A stretch of DNA of 64,000 bases from Flavobacterium kayseriense (GTDB taxonomy: Bacteria; Bacteroidota; Bacteroidia; Flavobacteriales; Flavobacteriaceae). The stretch lies in assembly GCF_014305095.1 (NCBI RefSeq), contig NZ_JACRUI010000005.1, forward strand, positions 124,001 to 188,000. The letters run 5' to 3'. This document shows positions 43,886 through 54,600 of this stretch, piece after piece (positions within the stretch are counted from its first letter, which is position 1; each line of letters starts with the position of its first letter). The notes beneath the pieces are model-generated. The model saw only the letters and a list, made by a program, of their open reading frames with translations, did not search any database and had not been told where the DNA came from. A program made the translations under genes and the position numbers.

Positions 43886-44953
43886 TTAGTTGGGCATAAT
43901 AATAAACGCATCAGTAAAACCTACGTTTTGAGCTTGTACTTGCAAAGCCTTAGCTTCTTCCAAACTGGCCGTTTCTCCGTATGTGTACTTATAAAGCTCA
44001 CCTGCAAAGGTACTTTTTACATTAGCTAAACCATTAAAATTTGAAGATATTAAAGGAATGCTTTTGGTACTAACTAACAATTGTACTTTATACATGGTAT
44101 CCGAAACCGGATTAACAGCTGCGCCAGCCAAGGCAGCATTTATGGCTGCATCGCTACCTCCATTGTTAACAAAAGTATTTGATCCAAAGTATTTTTTTCT
44201 GTATTCTATGATAGAATTGGCAATTTGCTGTGCCATTTGATCTTGACCTTCCTCTGAATTTAAATATTCTCCTTCTTCTCTATTGGATAAAAAACCAAGT
44301 TCAATCAGTACACTAGGCATGTATGCAGCATCCAAGACCCATAGCGGTTGTTGTTTAATACCTCGTGAATTTCTATTTAAATTATTGGTAAAATTATTCT
44401 GAATTTCATTAGCTAAAATAATACTATTATTTAGGTTTTCCTCCTGTAAAATAGTCAAACCGATAAGAGATTCGGGCTTATTAGGATCGAAACCTTGGTA
44501 AGTATCTTTAAAATTATCTTCCAGTAAAATTACAGAGTTCTCCTTTTTAGCCACTTCAAGATTCATATCACTCCGAGACAAACCCATTACAAATGTTTCT
44601 GTGCCATAGGGCGTAAAACTTTTAACAGAATTACAGTGAATGGATACAAATAAATGAGCATTTGCTTTGTTTGCCACTTTCGGTCTATTTACCAATTCAA
44701 TAAAAACATCGGTGGTTCTTGTATAAATAACTTTAAAATTAGATTGCTTTTCTAAAAAGGATCCTACTTTTAAAGTGGTTTTTAAAGCGATATCTTTCTC
44801 TGAAAAACCGTGATACGAATTCCCTGGATCTTTACCACCATGACCTGCATCAAGTATTATGGTAAAATTTTGATTATCCTGACCTACCATCAATGATGTA
44901 TTAAATAGTATCAAAGCAGTTAGCAGAAAAAGATTATAAAAATTGAATTTCAT
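43886..44953 (-). CDS. N-acetylmuramoyl-L-alanine amidase with SPOR domain (copy 2)
   Basis: A paralogue of the downstream gene with the same layout: signal peptide (LFLLTALILFNTSLMVG), ILDAGHGGKDPGNSYHG with the Glu-Lys pair FSEKDIALK, FVSIHCNS, and IELGFLSNREEGEYL. The SPOR-like end YKVQLLVSTKSIPLI to FTDAFIIMPN is 10-15 residues shorter, and the linker between the two domains is shorter too. The pair shows an old tandem duplication. It is divergent from lptD (79 bases apart), so both arms of this locus concern the envelope. Confidence 0.92.
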   Translation of the reverse strand: MKFNFYNLFLLTALILFNTSLMVGQDNQNFTIILDAGHGGKDPGNSYHGFSEKDIALKTTLKVGSFLEKQSNFKVIYTRTTDVFIELVNRPKVANKANAHLFVSIHCNSVKSFTPYGTETFVMGLSRSDMNLEVAKKENSVILLEDNFKDTYQGFDPNKPESLIGLTILQEENLNNSIILANEIQNNFTNNLNRNSRGIKQQPLWVLDAAYMPSVLIELGFLSNREEGEYLNSEEGQDQMAQQIANSIIEYRKKYFGSNTFVNNGGSDAAINAALAGAAVNPVSDTMYKVQLLVSTKSIPLISSNFNGLANVKSTFAGELYKYTYGETASLEEAKALQVQAQNVGFTDAFIIMPN

Positions 44954-45004
44954 ATGTAAGCGTTAATTTTAATGGAAGGTTAGTACTTAGTTTTTTTATT
45001 TGAC

Positions 45005-45012
45005 TATTTTTG
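45005..45012 (+). promoter_or_regulatory. Putative -7 box for lptD
   Basis: TATTTTTG matches TAnnTTTG, 20 bases before the TTG taken as the lptD start. A good TTTG at the -33 distance is missing; the predicted leader would be about 15 bases. Confidence 0.4.
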
Positions 45013-45032
45013 CCACAAAATAATCTGTAAGT

Positions 45033-47780
45033 TTGACACTTCAAAAAACAAGCCATAATTTTACAAAAATAGCATTTAAACCTTTGCAGACAAACTTATT
45101 TAATATCGTTTTATTATCAATTTTCCTCTCAATAGGTTGTAATACCCTATACGCTCAAGAACTTCGATCAACTCAAAAACCCGCAACTGGTCTCAAACAA
45201 GTAGATTCAGTGAAAATCATAAACAAAGACGTAACGCTAAAAGCACTTGACTCCATACCCAGTTTAGATACTATCAAAAAAAGTATCAAACCTAAAAAAG
45301 CTATTTTAGATGGAAAAGTACGATACAAGGCTGCTCAATATGCCAAAATAGACCAGAAGAATAAGCTAATCACTCTTTATGACCAAGCTGAGCTGTACTA
45401 TCAAGACATTGAATTAAAAGCAGGTAAAATTGTTTTAGATTACGAAAAAAACGAAGTTTACGCAGGACGCTTAAAAGATTCGACTGGAAAATTCACACAA
45501 TACCCTAATTTTAAACAAGGAGCTAATGTTGTAGAACCGGATTCAATTCGGTTTAATTTTAAAACTAAAAAAGCTTTAATTTACAATTCTAGATCTGACC
45601 AAGGTGAGTTTAAAATCAAGGCTGCAATAACCAAAAAAGAAAACGACTCTGTGTATTTCCTAAAGGGAGCACGTTTCACTACATCTAAAGATATAGAAAA
45701 TCCTGAATATTACTTTCAGACAAATAAAGTCAAGTTCATTCCTGGCAAAAAGGTGGTTACTGGCTTCACTAATATGGTAATTGCTGATGTCCCAACGCCT
45801 ATTGCGTTGCCTTTTGCTTATTTTCCAATGAATAAGGAAACGAGCGTGTCTGGACTGATCTTACCAAGTTACAACGACTCTAACGCAAGAGGATTTTCGC
45901 TCCAAAACGGGGGATACTATTTTGCCTTGAGTGATAATTATGATTTAACCGTTTTAGGTGATTATTATACTAACGGTAGTTACGGAATGCGCTTTGAATC
46001 CTCGTATGCTAAAAAATATAACTTCTCTGGAAATGTAAACTTGAGATTTGAAAATCTGATTACCAGTGAAAGAGGATTTCCTGATTATGCTAAGCAGAAA
46101 ATCTACAATATTCAATGGTCGCACACGCGTGATGCTAAAGCGAATCCTAATTCTACCTTCTCAGCATCTGTCAACTTAGGAAGTAGTAAGTATTTCCAGC
46201 AATCAATCAACCTTGCAAACATAGGATCCAACTTAAACAATACATTAAGTTCATCAATCTCGTACTCCAAAACTTTTAATACTATTCCTCAGGTAAGAAT
46301 GTCCCTAGCGGCTACGCACTCCCAAAACACACAAACAGAGATTATTAACATGACACTACCAACTTTACAATTAAGTGTAGACAGAGTTTATCCATTCGTT
46401 GGAAAAGATGGTGTAAAAAAGGGATTTATTAAGAATTTGAACTTGCAATACAACTTAAACGCTCGAAACGAAATTACGACCACGGACTCTTTATTTTTTA
46501 AGCCCCAGATGTTTAGAGATGCTAGATTAGGAGCGCAACACAGTATTCCTATTAGCACCAACTTTAAGATTTTCAAATATTTTAGTGCTTCTACTAGTGC
46601 TAATTATAATGAAGTATGGACTGCAAAAACAATAGAACGTAGCTACGATGTTGACCAAAGTGCAGTTGTAGATAAAGATATTAATGGATTTGATGCTTAT
46701 AGAACCTACTCGTTTTCTTCTAGTTTAGGTACAACAATCTATGGTACTTTTAATTTTGGAAAAGATAAAAAGGTACAATCTATAAGACATGTGATGCGTC
46801 CTAATCTATCTTATTCCTATACTCCAAGCTTTGAAAAATATTATGATACTTATGCATCTGATGCTACAGGTACAATTATTCAAGATTACAGTAGGTTTGA
46901 AAATGCACTTTTTGGCTCACCTGGAAAAAGCAACTCTAACATTTTAGGATTCGATTTAAGTAATACTTTTGAAGCAAAAGTTAGAGATAGCGATAGCACT
47001 AAAGTGGAGCCTAAAAAAATCATGTTGCTTAATAACTTAAATCTATCAACAAGTTATAATCTTGATGCAGATGGAGTTACAAGTCTAGCACTTGCGCCTG
47101 TAAGAGTGAGTGGTGGTACAAATTTGTTTGAAAATAAAATGAATGTCAATTTTGGAGCAACATTAGATCCTTATGCAATTGATAATAGTGGTACAAGAAT
47201 AAATACTTTTAACATTAATAACGGTGGTAGTCTTTTACGAATGACCAGTGCTAATTTAACTCTAAATTATTCTATATCCAGTAGCACAAAAGATAAAAAA
47301 AGTAAAGATAAAAATTCACAAACTACCCGAAATGGAGGGCGTGAGGATGATTTATTTGGTACCAATATAAATTTAAATGACAATCGACAGAGTCAATTTG
47401 ATGGTAGTGAGGAAGAAGGAACAGATGTAATATCTGAATTTTTTAGATCTAAGTTGCCTTGGGATATGACCTTTGCTTACTCACTAACTTATGGTAACGA
47501 TAAAAGACAAAGCGAAATTACTGGTAACTCAATTATGATCTCCGCTAATGCTACTTTGACTCCAAAATGGAAAGCTGGAATATCAACGGGTTATGATTTT
47601 GTACAAAATGGAGTGACTTTCACACAATTGCGTTTTGAACGTGATCTTTTAAGTTGGAGAATGGATTTTAATTGGACACCATTTGGAACAAATGCAAATT
47701 GGGGATTCTTTATTGGGATCAAATCTGGTATTCTTAGCGACCTTAAGTTTGACAAAAGAAGTACAAATACAACACGATAA
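45033..47780 (+). CDS. LptD-like outer-membrane LPS assembly protein
   Basis: A 915-residue barrel protein. After a signal segment near residues 25-45 (IVLLSIFLSIGCNTLYAQ) comes an OstA-like periplasmic part (QAELYYQDIELKAGKIVLDY, TTSKDIENPEYYFQTNKVKF), then a long set of beta strands such as NYDLTVLGDYYTNGSYGMRF and the C-terminal WRMDFNWTPFGTN. LptD places lipopolysaccharide in the outer leaflet. The start is a TTG at 45033, since no ATG is in frame upstream of the mature part; a TTG at 45084 is possible. It is divergent from the amidase genes and is followed by ridA after 57 bases. Confidence 0.85.
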   Translation: MTLQKTSHNFTKIAFKPLQTNLFNIVLLSIFLSIGCNTLYAQELRSTQKPATGLKQVDSVKIINKDVTLKALDSIPSLDTIKKSIKPKKAILDGKVRYKAAQYAKIDQKNKLITLYDQAELYYQDIELKAGKIVLDYEKNEVYAGRLKDSTGKFTQYPNFKQGANVVEPDSIRFNFKTKKALIYNSRSDQGEFKIKAAITKKENDSVYFLKGARFTTSKDIENPEYYFQTNKVKFIPGKKVVTGFTNMVIADVPTPIALPFAYFPMNKETSVSGLILPSYNDSNARGFSLQNGGYYFALSDNYDLTVLGDYYTNGSYGMRFESSYAKKYNFSGNVNLRFENLITSERGFPDYAKQKIYNIQWSHTRDAKANPNSTFSASVNLGSSKYFQQSINLANIGSNLNNTLSSSISYSKTFNTIPQVRMSLAATHSQNTQTEIINMTLPTLQLSVDRVYPFVGKDGVKKGFIKNLNLQYNLNARNEITTTDSLFFKPQMFRDARLGAQHSIPISTNFKIFKYFSASTSANYNEVWTAKTIERSYDVDQSAVVDKDINGFDAYRTYSFSSSLGTTIYGTFNFGKDKKVQSIRHVMRPNLSYSYTPSFEKYYDTYASDATGTIIQDYSRFENALFGSPGKSNSNILGFDLSNTFEAKVRDSDSTKVEPKKIMLLNNLNLSTSYNLDADGVTSLALAPVRVSGGTNLFENKMNVNFGATLDPYAIDNSGTRINTFNINNGGSLLRMTSANLTLNYSISSSTKDKKSKDKNSQTTRNGGREDDLFGTNINLNDNRQSQFDGSEEEGTDVISEFFRSKLPWDMTFAYSLTYGNDKRQSEITGNSIMISANATLTPKWKAGISTGYDFVQNGVTFTQLRFERDLLSWRMDFNWTPFGTNANWGFFIGIKSGILSDLKFDKRSTNTTR

Positions 47781-47837
47781 TACTATACAAGGTTTCGTTA
47801 CACTACAACAAACCACTCACTCATAATACAATTAATA

Positions 47838-48218
47838 ATGAAAAAAGTAATTTATACAGAAAAAGCTCCTGCTCCTATCGGGCCTTACAGTCAAGCTATT
47901 TTAAAAGGTGACACTCTTTATACTTCCGGTCAAATTGCTATTGATCCTAACACAGGTTTACTTGTTACTGATACTATAGAGTCTGAAACAAAACAAGTAA
48001 TGGAAAACATGAAAGCAGTTCTTGATGCGGCTGATCTAACATTTGACAATGTTGTAAAAGCAACTATTTTCATTATGGATATGAATGACTTCGCAAAAAT
48101 CAACGCTATTTACGCTAGCTATTTTGACGAACAAACAGCACCTGCTAGAGAAACGGTACAAGTTGCTTGCTTGCCAAAGAATGTCAACGTAGAGATATCG
48201 ATGATCGCAATACGCTAA
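47838..48218 (+). CDS. ridA: RidA-family enamine/imine deaminase
   Basis: A 126-residue trimeric enzyme that hydrolyses reactive 2-aminoacrylate released by PLP enzymes. Seen: PAPIGPYSQAILKGDTLYTSGQ, VMENMKAVLDAADL and ARETVQVACLPKNVNVEISM, where Arg and the following Thr/Val strand form the active site. The length and start are typical. It follows lptD on the same strand and is closed by a bidirectional terminator. Confidence 0.93.
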   Translation: MKKVIYTEKAPAPIGPYSQAILKGDTLYTSGQIAIDPNTGLLVTDTIESETKQVMENMKAVLDAADLTFDNVVKATIFIMDMNDFAKINAIYASYFDEQTAPARETVQVACLPKNVNVEISMIAIR

Positions 48219-48240
48219 GATCTATAAGACAAATAAAAAA

Positions 48241-48274
48241 CCCAAATTCATACGTATTGAATTTGGGCTTTTTT
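48241..48274 (+). terminator. Bidirectional terminator between ridA and the GlcNAc kinase gene
   Basis: CCCAAATTCA (48241-48250) pairs with TGAATTTGGG (48258-48267), loop TACGTAT, followed by CTTTTTT and preceded by AAAAAA. It lies between convergent genes. Confidence 0.9.
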
Positions 48275-48294
48275 ATACTATAAATAGATACTTA

Positions 48295-49146
48295 CTACTT
48301 ATTTGCTACATGATAGGCAATTAACCCATCAATTGGTCTTCGCAAGACAGTTCCTAACTGTAATCCGTACTTATCGAACGTTTCTTGAAGCTCCTCTTTT
48401 AAATAGAAAGCAATAGAGCCTACAAAATGTACAGGCACCTCCTTACAATTATCGAATTGCTTGATATAATTTTTCACAAAGCTTTTCATTCCTTTTAGAA
48501 TGATTTTGCGACATAATTCATGATCTTTATGCTGAATTAAAAATTTAGCAAAAGTTGCAAGATAAGCATTAGGATTTGCTTCTTTATATAACTTGTTTTT
48601 TATAAAATCAGGCTCTAAATTATATTCTTTCTCTAAAGCCAATGCTAAATCTTTCGGCATTTTATTGAAATAATACTTTCTGATAATCTCTTTACCTAGT
48701 ACATTTCCACTACAATCATCCATAACGATATAGCCTAGTGATGCCACTTTTTGATGCAAATCTTTACCATCAAAATAGCTACAATTAGATCCAGTACCTA
48801 AGATCGATACTATCGCTTTTTCACCTTTAGGGGTTGTCGCATAAACTGCTGCATACGTATCTTCTTCAACTGAAATGATTCCGTTTTTAAAATAATCTTG
48901 AAAAGCTCGAGATAAGTTTTTTTTCATTTTATCTGTTCCACAGCCTGCACCGTAAAAAAACAAATGTGTAACCTCATTCTTGTTTTGTAAAATATCAAAA
49001 CGATCATTTAAACGTTCAATAATTTCATCATTTTCAAGAATTTCAGGATTTAAACCAAGAGTTTGCGTTGTAAATAAAACTTTTCCTTGTTCATCTATTG
49101 CTATCCAATCTGCCTTAGTAGAACCACTATCGACTATTAATCTCAT
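48295..49146 (-). CDS. BadF/BadG/BcrA-type N-acetylglucosamine kinase
   Basis: A 283-residue kinase of the ASKHA fold. The start LIVDSGSTKADWIAID is the phosphate-1 motif, FFYGAGCGTDKM and SILGTGSNCSYFDG are the phosphate-2 and adjacent strands, and DDCSGNVLGKEIIRKYYF follows. Proteins of this short type phosphorylate N-acetylglucosamine to GlcNAc-6-phosphate. This fits recycling of murein sugars or chitin use. It is downstream of the gapA gene on the same strand, with a terminator between them. Confidence 0.82.
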   Translation of the reverse strand: MRLIVDSGSTKADWIAIDEQGKVLFTTQTLGLNPEILENDEIIERLNDRFDILQNKNEVTHLFFYGAGCGTDKMKKNLSRAFQDYFKNGIISVEEDTYAAVYATTPKGEKAIVSILGTGSNCSYFDGKDLHQKVASLGYIVMDDCSGNVLGKEIIRKYYFNKMPKDLALALEKEYNLEPDFIKNKLYKEANPNAYLATFAKFLIQHKDHELCRKIILKGMKSFVKNYIKQFDNCKEVPVHFVGSIAFYLKEELQETFDKYGLQLGTVLRRPIDGLIAYHVANK

Positions 49147-49204
49147 TATATTTTGTTTTTGGTTTTGGTTTGGCTTCGCTTGTACAATAAAGTACTTATG
49201 TATC

Positions 49205-49243
49205 TCTAAAAAATAAAAATCCCGTTACCTTTCAATAACGGGA
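49205..49243 (-). terminator. Terminator of gapA
   Basis: On the minus strand TCCCGTTA (49243-49236) pairs with TAACGGGA (49227-49220), an 8-bp stem with an 8-base loop, followed by a T-rich run (complement of 49205-49219). It lies 18 bases after the gapA stop. Confidence 0.85.
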
Positions 49244-49261
49244 CAGATAAATATATAAAGA

Positions 49262-50284
<1,023 letters not shown>

Positions 50285-50301
50285 TTAATATTTTGTTTAA
50301 T

Positions 50302-50319
50302 TGAAGTTAAATAACTTCA
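50302..50319. promoter_or_regulatory. Palindrome in the pfkA-gapA gap
   Basis: TGAAGTTA (50302-50309) and TAACTTCA (50312-50319) form a perfect 8-bp inverted repeat with a 2-base centre in the 63-base gap between pfkA and gapA. There is no T run, and the loop is too small for a good RNA hairpin. A protein operator is more likely than a terminator. Confidence 0.4.
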
Positions 50320-50329
50320 GTTTAATCTT

Positions 50330-51316
50330 TTATGTTGACATGATGTCAGAAACTCTTAATAACTCTCTATCAATCTCTGATTTACCTTTGATCGCTTGCT
50401 CTAATGGGGTTAGGTTTACTTTATCATTTTGCAAACCTACCATGAAATTAGATTTACCTTCTAGTAATGACTCTACCGCTTTAACACCTAAACGACTAGC
50501 TAGCACTCTATCAAAACAAGATGGCGAACCACCACGCTGCATATGACCTAAAACTGATACACGTACATCATACTCTGGCAAGTTTGCTTCTACGTAATCT
50601 TTTAATTCAAACACATTCTTACCTATCTTATCTCCTTCAGCAATAACTACTATACTGGATGATTTTCCGGATGCTTTACTTTTTTTCAAAGACTCTAGTA
50701 ATCGATCTAAACCTAAATCTTCTTCAGGAATTAATATTTCCTCAGCACCAGCACCAATTCCAGCATTTAATGCAATATGTCCAGCATCACGCCCCATTAC
50801 CTCAACAAAAAAGAGTCGGTTATGTGAACTAGCTGTATCTCTAATTTTATCTATAACTTCTACAACAGTATTTAAGGCTGTATCATAACCAAGTGTATGA
50901 CTTGTTCCGTAAATATCATTATCGATGGTCCCAGGAATCCCCATTATAGGAAAACCGAACTCCGAGTTAAAAACTAATCCTCCTGTAAACGTACCATCTC
51001 CACCAATCACAACTAATGCATCTATACCTGCATCAACAAGATTTTTATGTGCTTTTTGTCTTCCTTCTGGTGTTCTAAACTCTAAGGAACGTGCTGACTT
51101 AAGTACTGTACCTCCTTTATTTACTATATTATTCACGCTACGAGGCCCCATTTCCTTGAAGTCTCCCTCAATCATACCTTCGTATCCTCTATATATTCCA
51201 ATACATTCTATGTGATGGTAAGCGCATGTACGAACAACGGATCTAATAGCAGCATTCATACCTGGAGAATCGCCTCCAGAGGTAAGTACACCTATTTTTT
51301 TTATTGTTTTTTGCAT
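50330..51316 (-). CDS. pfkA: ATP-dependent 6-phosphofructokinase
   Basis: The enzyme makes fructose-1,6-bisphosphate, the committed step of glycolysis. Seen: LTSGGDSPGMNAAIRSVV (ATP loop), VIGGDGTFTGGLVF, MGIPGTIDNDIYGTSHT with the catalytic Asp pair, VEVMGRDAGHIA, and LGHMQRGGSPS. Gly in GGDG (rather than PPi-type GDDG) indicates ATP use. The length of 328 residues is that of the bacterial allosteric form. It is upstream of gapA and probably co-transcribed with it. Confidence 0.95.
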   Translation of the reverse strand: MQKTIKKIGVLTSGGDSPGMNAAIRSVVRTCAYHHIECIGIYRGYEGMIEGDFKEMGPRSVNNIVNKGGTVLKSARSLEFRTPEGRQKAHKNLVDAGIDALVVIGGDGTFTGGLVFNSEFGFPIMGIPGTIDNDIYGTSHTLGYDTALNTVVEVIDKIRDTASSHNRLFFVEVMGRDAGHIALNAGIGAGAEEILIPEEDLGLDRLLESLKKSKASGKSSSIVVIAEGDKIGKNVFELKDYVEANLPEYDVRVSVLGHMQRGGSPSCFDRVLASRLGVKAVESLLEGKSNFMVGLQNDKVNLTPLEQAIKGKSEIDRELLRVSDIMST

Positions 51317-51699
51317 TATTTAAGTATTAAAGTGTAAAATTAATAAACATAAAACAGATACAGCAACGACCATAAGTTTAAATTAGTTAACTATTTTAAA
51401 TTCAAACGTTTTCGTTGATAAGTTTTCGATTAAATGAAAAAAATCAAGGTTTTTTCGTAAAAAGTTAATATTATTTGATAAAAATCAATAATTATCTAAA
51501 TATACCCAAAACTGATAACATTGTGAATATCGACAAATGAGCAGATACTGTAAAGAATAAGAAAGGTTAAAAAATAGTAGTTCATGAATTAAAAGTATTA
51601 ATTCTGCTTTACTATATATCTATTTTTAGATTAAAAGAAGATGTTTCCCATCCGTAGAAAAAATAGAAAAATTTTATATTTTAGAAAAATGGGAATATA
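51317..51699. other. A+T-rich gap upstream of pfkA, downstream of tamB
   Basis: No gene is seen. The stretch contains only A+T-rich words; no match to TAnnTTTG was found on the minus strand for pfkA. Near the tamB end, TTTCCCATC (51650-51658) and its partial complement GGGAATATAC give a weak stem, not a convincing terminator. Confidence 0.3.
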
Positions 51700-54600
51700 C
51701 TAATCTTCCTCAGGAATAAGAGCCTCCTTATTTTTTGTTGGTTGCTCTGTTTTAGGTTTTTTATTATTAGAAAAATTAATAAACTCAGGCGCTAAATTAG
51801 AATCTTGAAAAATATCACTGTTAGTATCCGCTTTACCTAATTTATATTTTTTAAAAATTCTATTTACTAATTCTGCAAATGTATCAAAGTCTACCTCATA
51901 CGTCATCCCTACTCCTTGCGTGTAGCCAATTCCTTGACCGATATAGTTAATGTCATTTTCTCGATTAAATAACCTTAAATTAAGCGTTCCGTCTGTATTA
52001 ACTCTATATTGAAACTCGACATCACCAACAATAGCAGATTCATTGATTCCTCCAAAAGGGACACCCACTTTACCATTAATTGTTATTCTCTCGTTTATTT
52101 GCGAGGATATAGTTGCTACTACCCTACCATCAGTCTCTTTACCAATCCTCCTATCGGCTGAAATATAGTTAAGTCCTACTTTGAATTTATCATTATCTGA
52201 TTTAATAATCCCACCTAACAAACTAGATGCTGTTTCAAATAAACTTCCTGAAAAGTCCGACTGGTTTACTCCCTCTTGGCTTAAAAAACCTCCCGAAGAT
52301 AGAAGATACAATGCTTGCGTTTGTCTAGCATCTCTATCATTTAATTTATACTGGATTTCAGATTTTAAAACGCTACTTACTGTGGGGAACTCAATATTAA
52401 AATCAGGTTCTGGACTAGCTAGATCTCCTTGAATACCGATAACTACTTCTACAGGTACTTTTCTATTAAAGGAAGAGTTATCCAATAAAACTGCAGGATT
52501 GGCAGTAGTTTTATAAACTGCTTGTAAATTTAATTGTGCTCGCATAGGATTTCCTTCCCATGAAATTTGCCCGCCTTTTTTTACATCAAATTTCTTATCA
52601 ATTAAACCGCCATATTTAAAATTGTAGGTTCCTTCATAAGCTTGAAAATCGCCCCACATATTAAACTTCCCTAAAGTATTAATTTTGAATAACAACGAGC
52701 CATAACCTTTACCTTTCATTCCGTGACCTGAATTTCGATCTAAAATAACTTCTACCTCAGCATCTGGTGTGATGTCTAAATCAAATTCTAATTCCAGTCC
52801 TTTATATCTACGGGTATCCTCAACAATTCCCATTTTGATATTGTACTTTTCTTTCGGACTTAAAAAATGAATGAAAGAGTTTTCACTTACGCTCTCTGCA
52901 TAATTAATTGGAATCTTAATCTCAGTCCCTTTTTCTGATTCAGCAGCAACTTTTATAAAAAGATTATTCGTAGGACCAACAATAGTTGCGCTCCCATTAA
53001 TAAAGGCGGTACCATAATAAGCTGCATCTTCACTATCCTGAGTATCAAGAGCAACCAAGCGTTTAGAGGCAATTGATAAATCTAGTTTCCAATCGGCAAA
53101 ATTATTGTGTTCAATTACGCCATTTAATAATCCTCGAGTTTTAAATTTAGAATCAGTAAGTGTATTATTTCTGAATAAAAATTTCTCATCTACTAAATCA
53201 ATTACTGACCTATCACTTAACTCATAGTCAACATTCAAATAAGGAATTGTTAATCCCGCTTTGTCGGCAAATAAACGCCCATTAATAGTGGGCTTATTTA
53301 CATTTCCTTTAACAATTGCATTTCCAGATATAAATCCGCGAATATTAGACAATACACCTGCACCCAAAGAGCTTAAAACACCTAAATCAAATTGACTAAG
53401 TTTTACTTTTAGATCTAGGATTGTTTGCTTATTAACGATATCAAAGTTTCCGTTCACATTAAAAGATTCCACATTTCCATTCTCTAAATATGAATTGATA
53501 GTGAACCTATCCAAACTTTGATTTCCCTCAATATCAAAATTAAGCAGTCCTAAATCTGTTTTATTAATATTTAACCCATCAATTTTTAGCGAGGCTGTCG
53601 GCTTATAAACGTTGTCATTTTGCTTAAAATTAATAGCTCCGTTTAGATTACCGCCAAAAACAAATTGATTATTTTCGGGGGTGATTTTAAACAAATCAAC
53701 GTCTTTAAAGCTTAGTTGAAGATCTTTATTTATTCTATCTTTTATTTTTCCCTTGAGTGATATGGCTTGCCCTTCATGAGATAAAATTAAAGCGTCGAGA
53801 TTAAAATTCTTAAATGATTTATCAAAAACTATTTTATTGTCTTGTGAATCTTCTTCATTTAAGTACCATAAATTGTCCTTAAATTTAAGATCGGATTTAC
53901 TTATTCCTACAACGTTATTATTATCTTTATTAATAGTGTGATATAGGTTTAGATTAAAATAATCTTCCCCTTTTGGTCCGCCTTTAAATTCTGATCTAAA
54001 AAACAAGGTATCATTCATCGTGACGTTAATTAAGCTAAAATCACGTATTTTATAATATTTTGTTTTAATACTATCTAACTCAATGTAGGCGTTATATAAG
54101 GGATTAGTATTATCCACCGCAATCCTAATATTATCAAAAATATTATCTGCGGCACTAATTTTAGGGCTGTTAAAATTAAGTTTAAACTCCTTAATGTCTG
54201 AGTTAATATTTCCTTTAACTACCGTATTGGTACCAATAGCAATTTCAGGATAAAAGATTTCGATAATCTTGCTGTAAACAGTCAGATTAAATTTTAAAAA
54301 TTGGCCTTTACTAACTGCGTCAGGCTTAAAATTAGTATAGAGACTTCCAAGTGAATTTCTAACGAGGTTACCCAACTGATTAAATTGATATTTACCTATA
54401 ATTTGACCTTCTACAATATCAGGAGAGTTCACCGTAATGGTTCTAACACGATCTACATCGAAAGTAGAGTTGATATTAAAATCATCAAAGGAGTACGTGT
54501 CTTTAGTATTTTGATAAATAGTCTCTTTTATATAGACATTTCCTTGTAAATTGTCTATCGTATTTCCGGAAACCTGTACTATGACATCGCCTTTAAAGTT

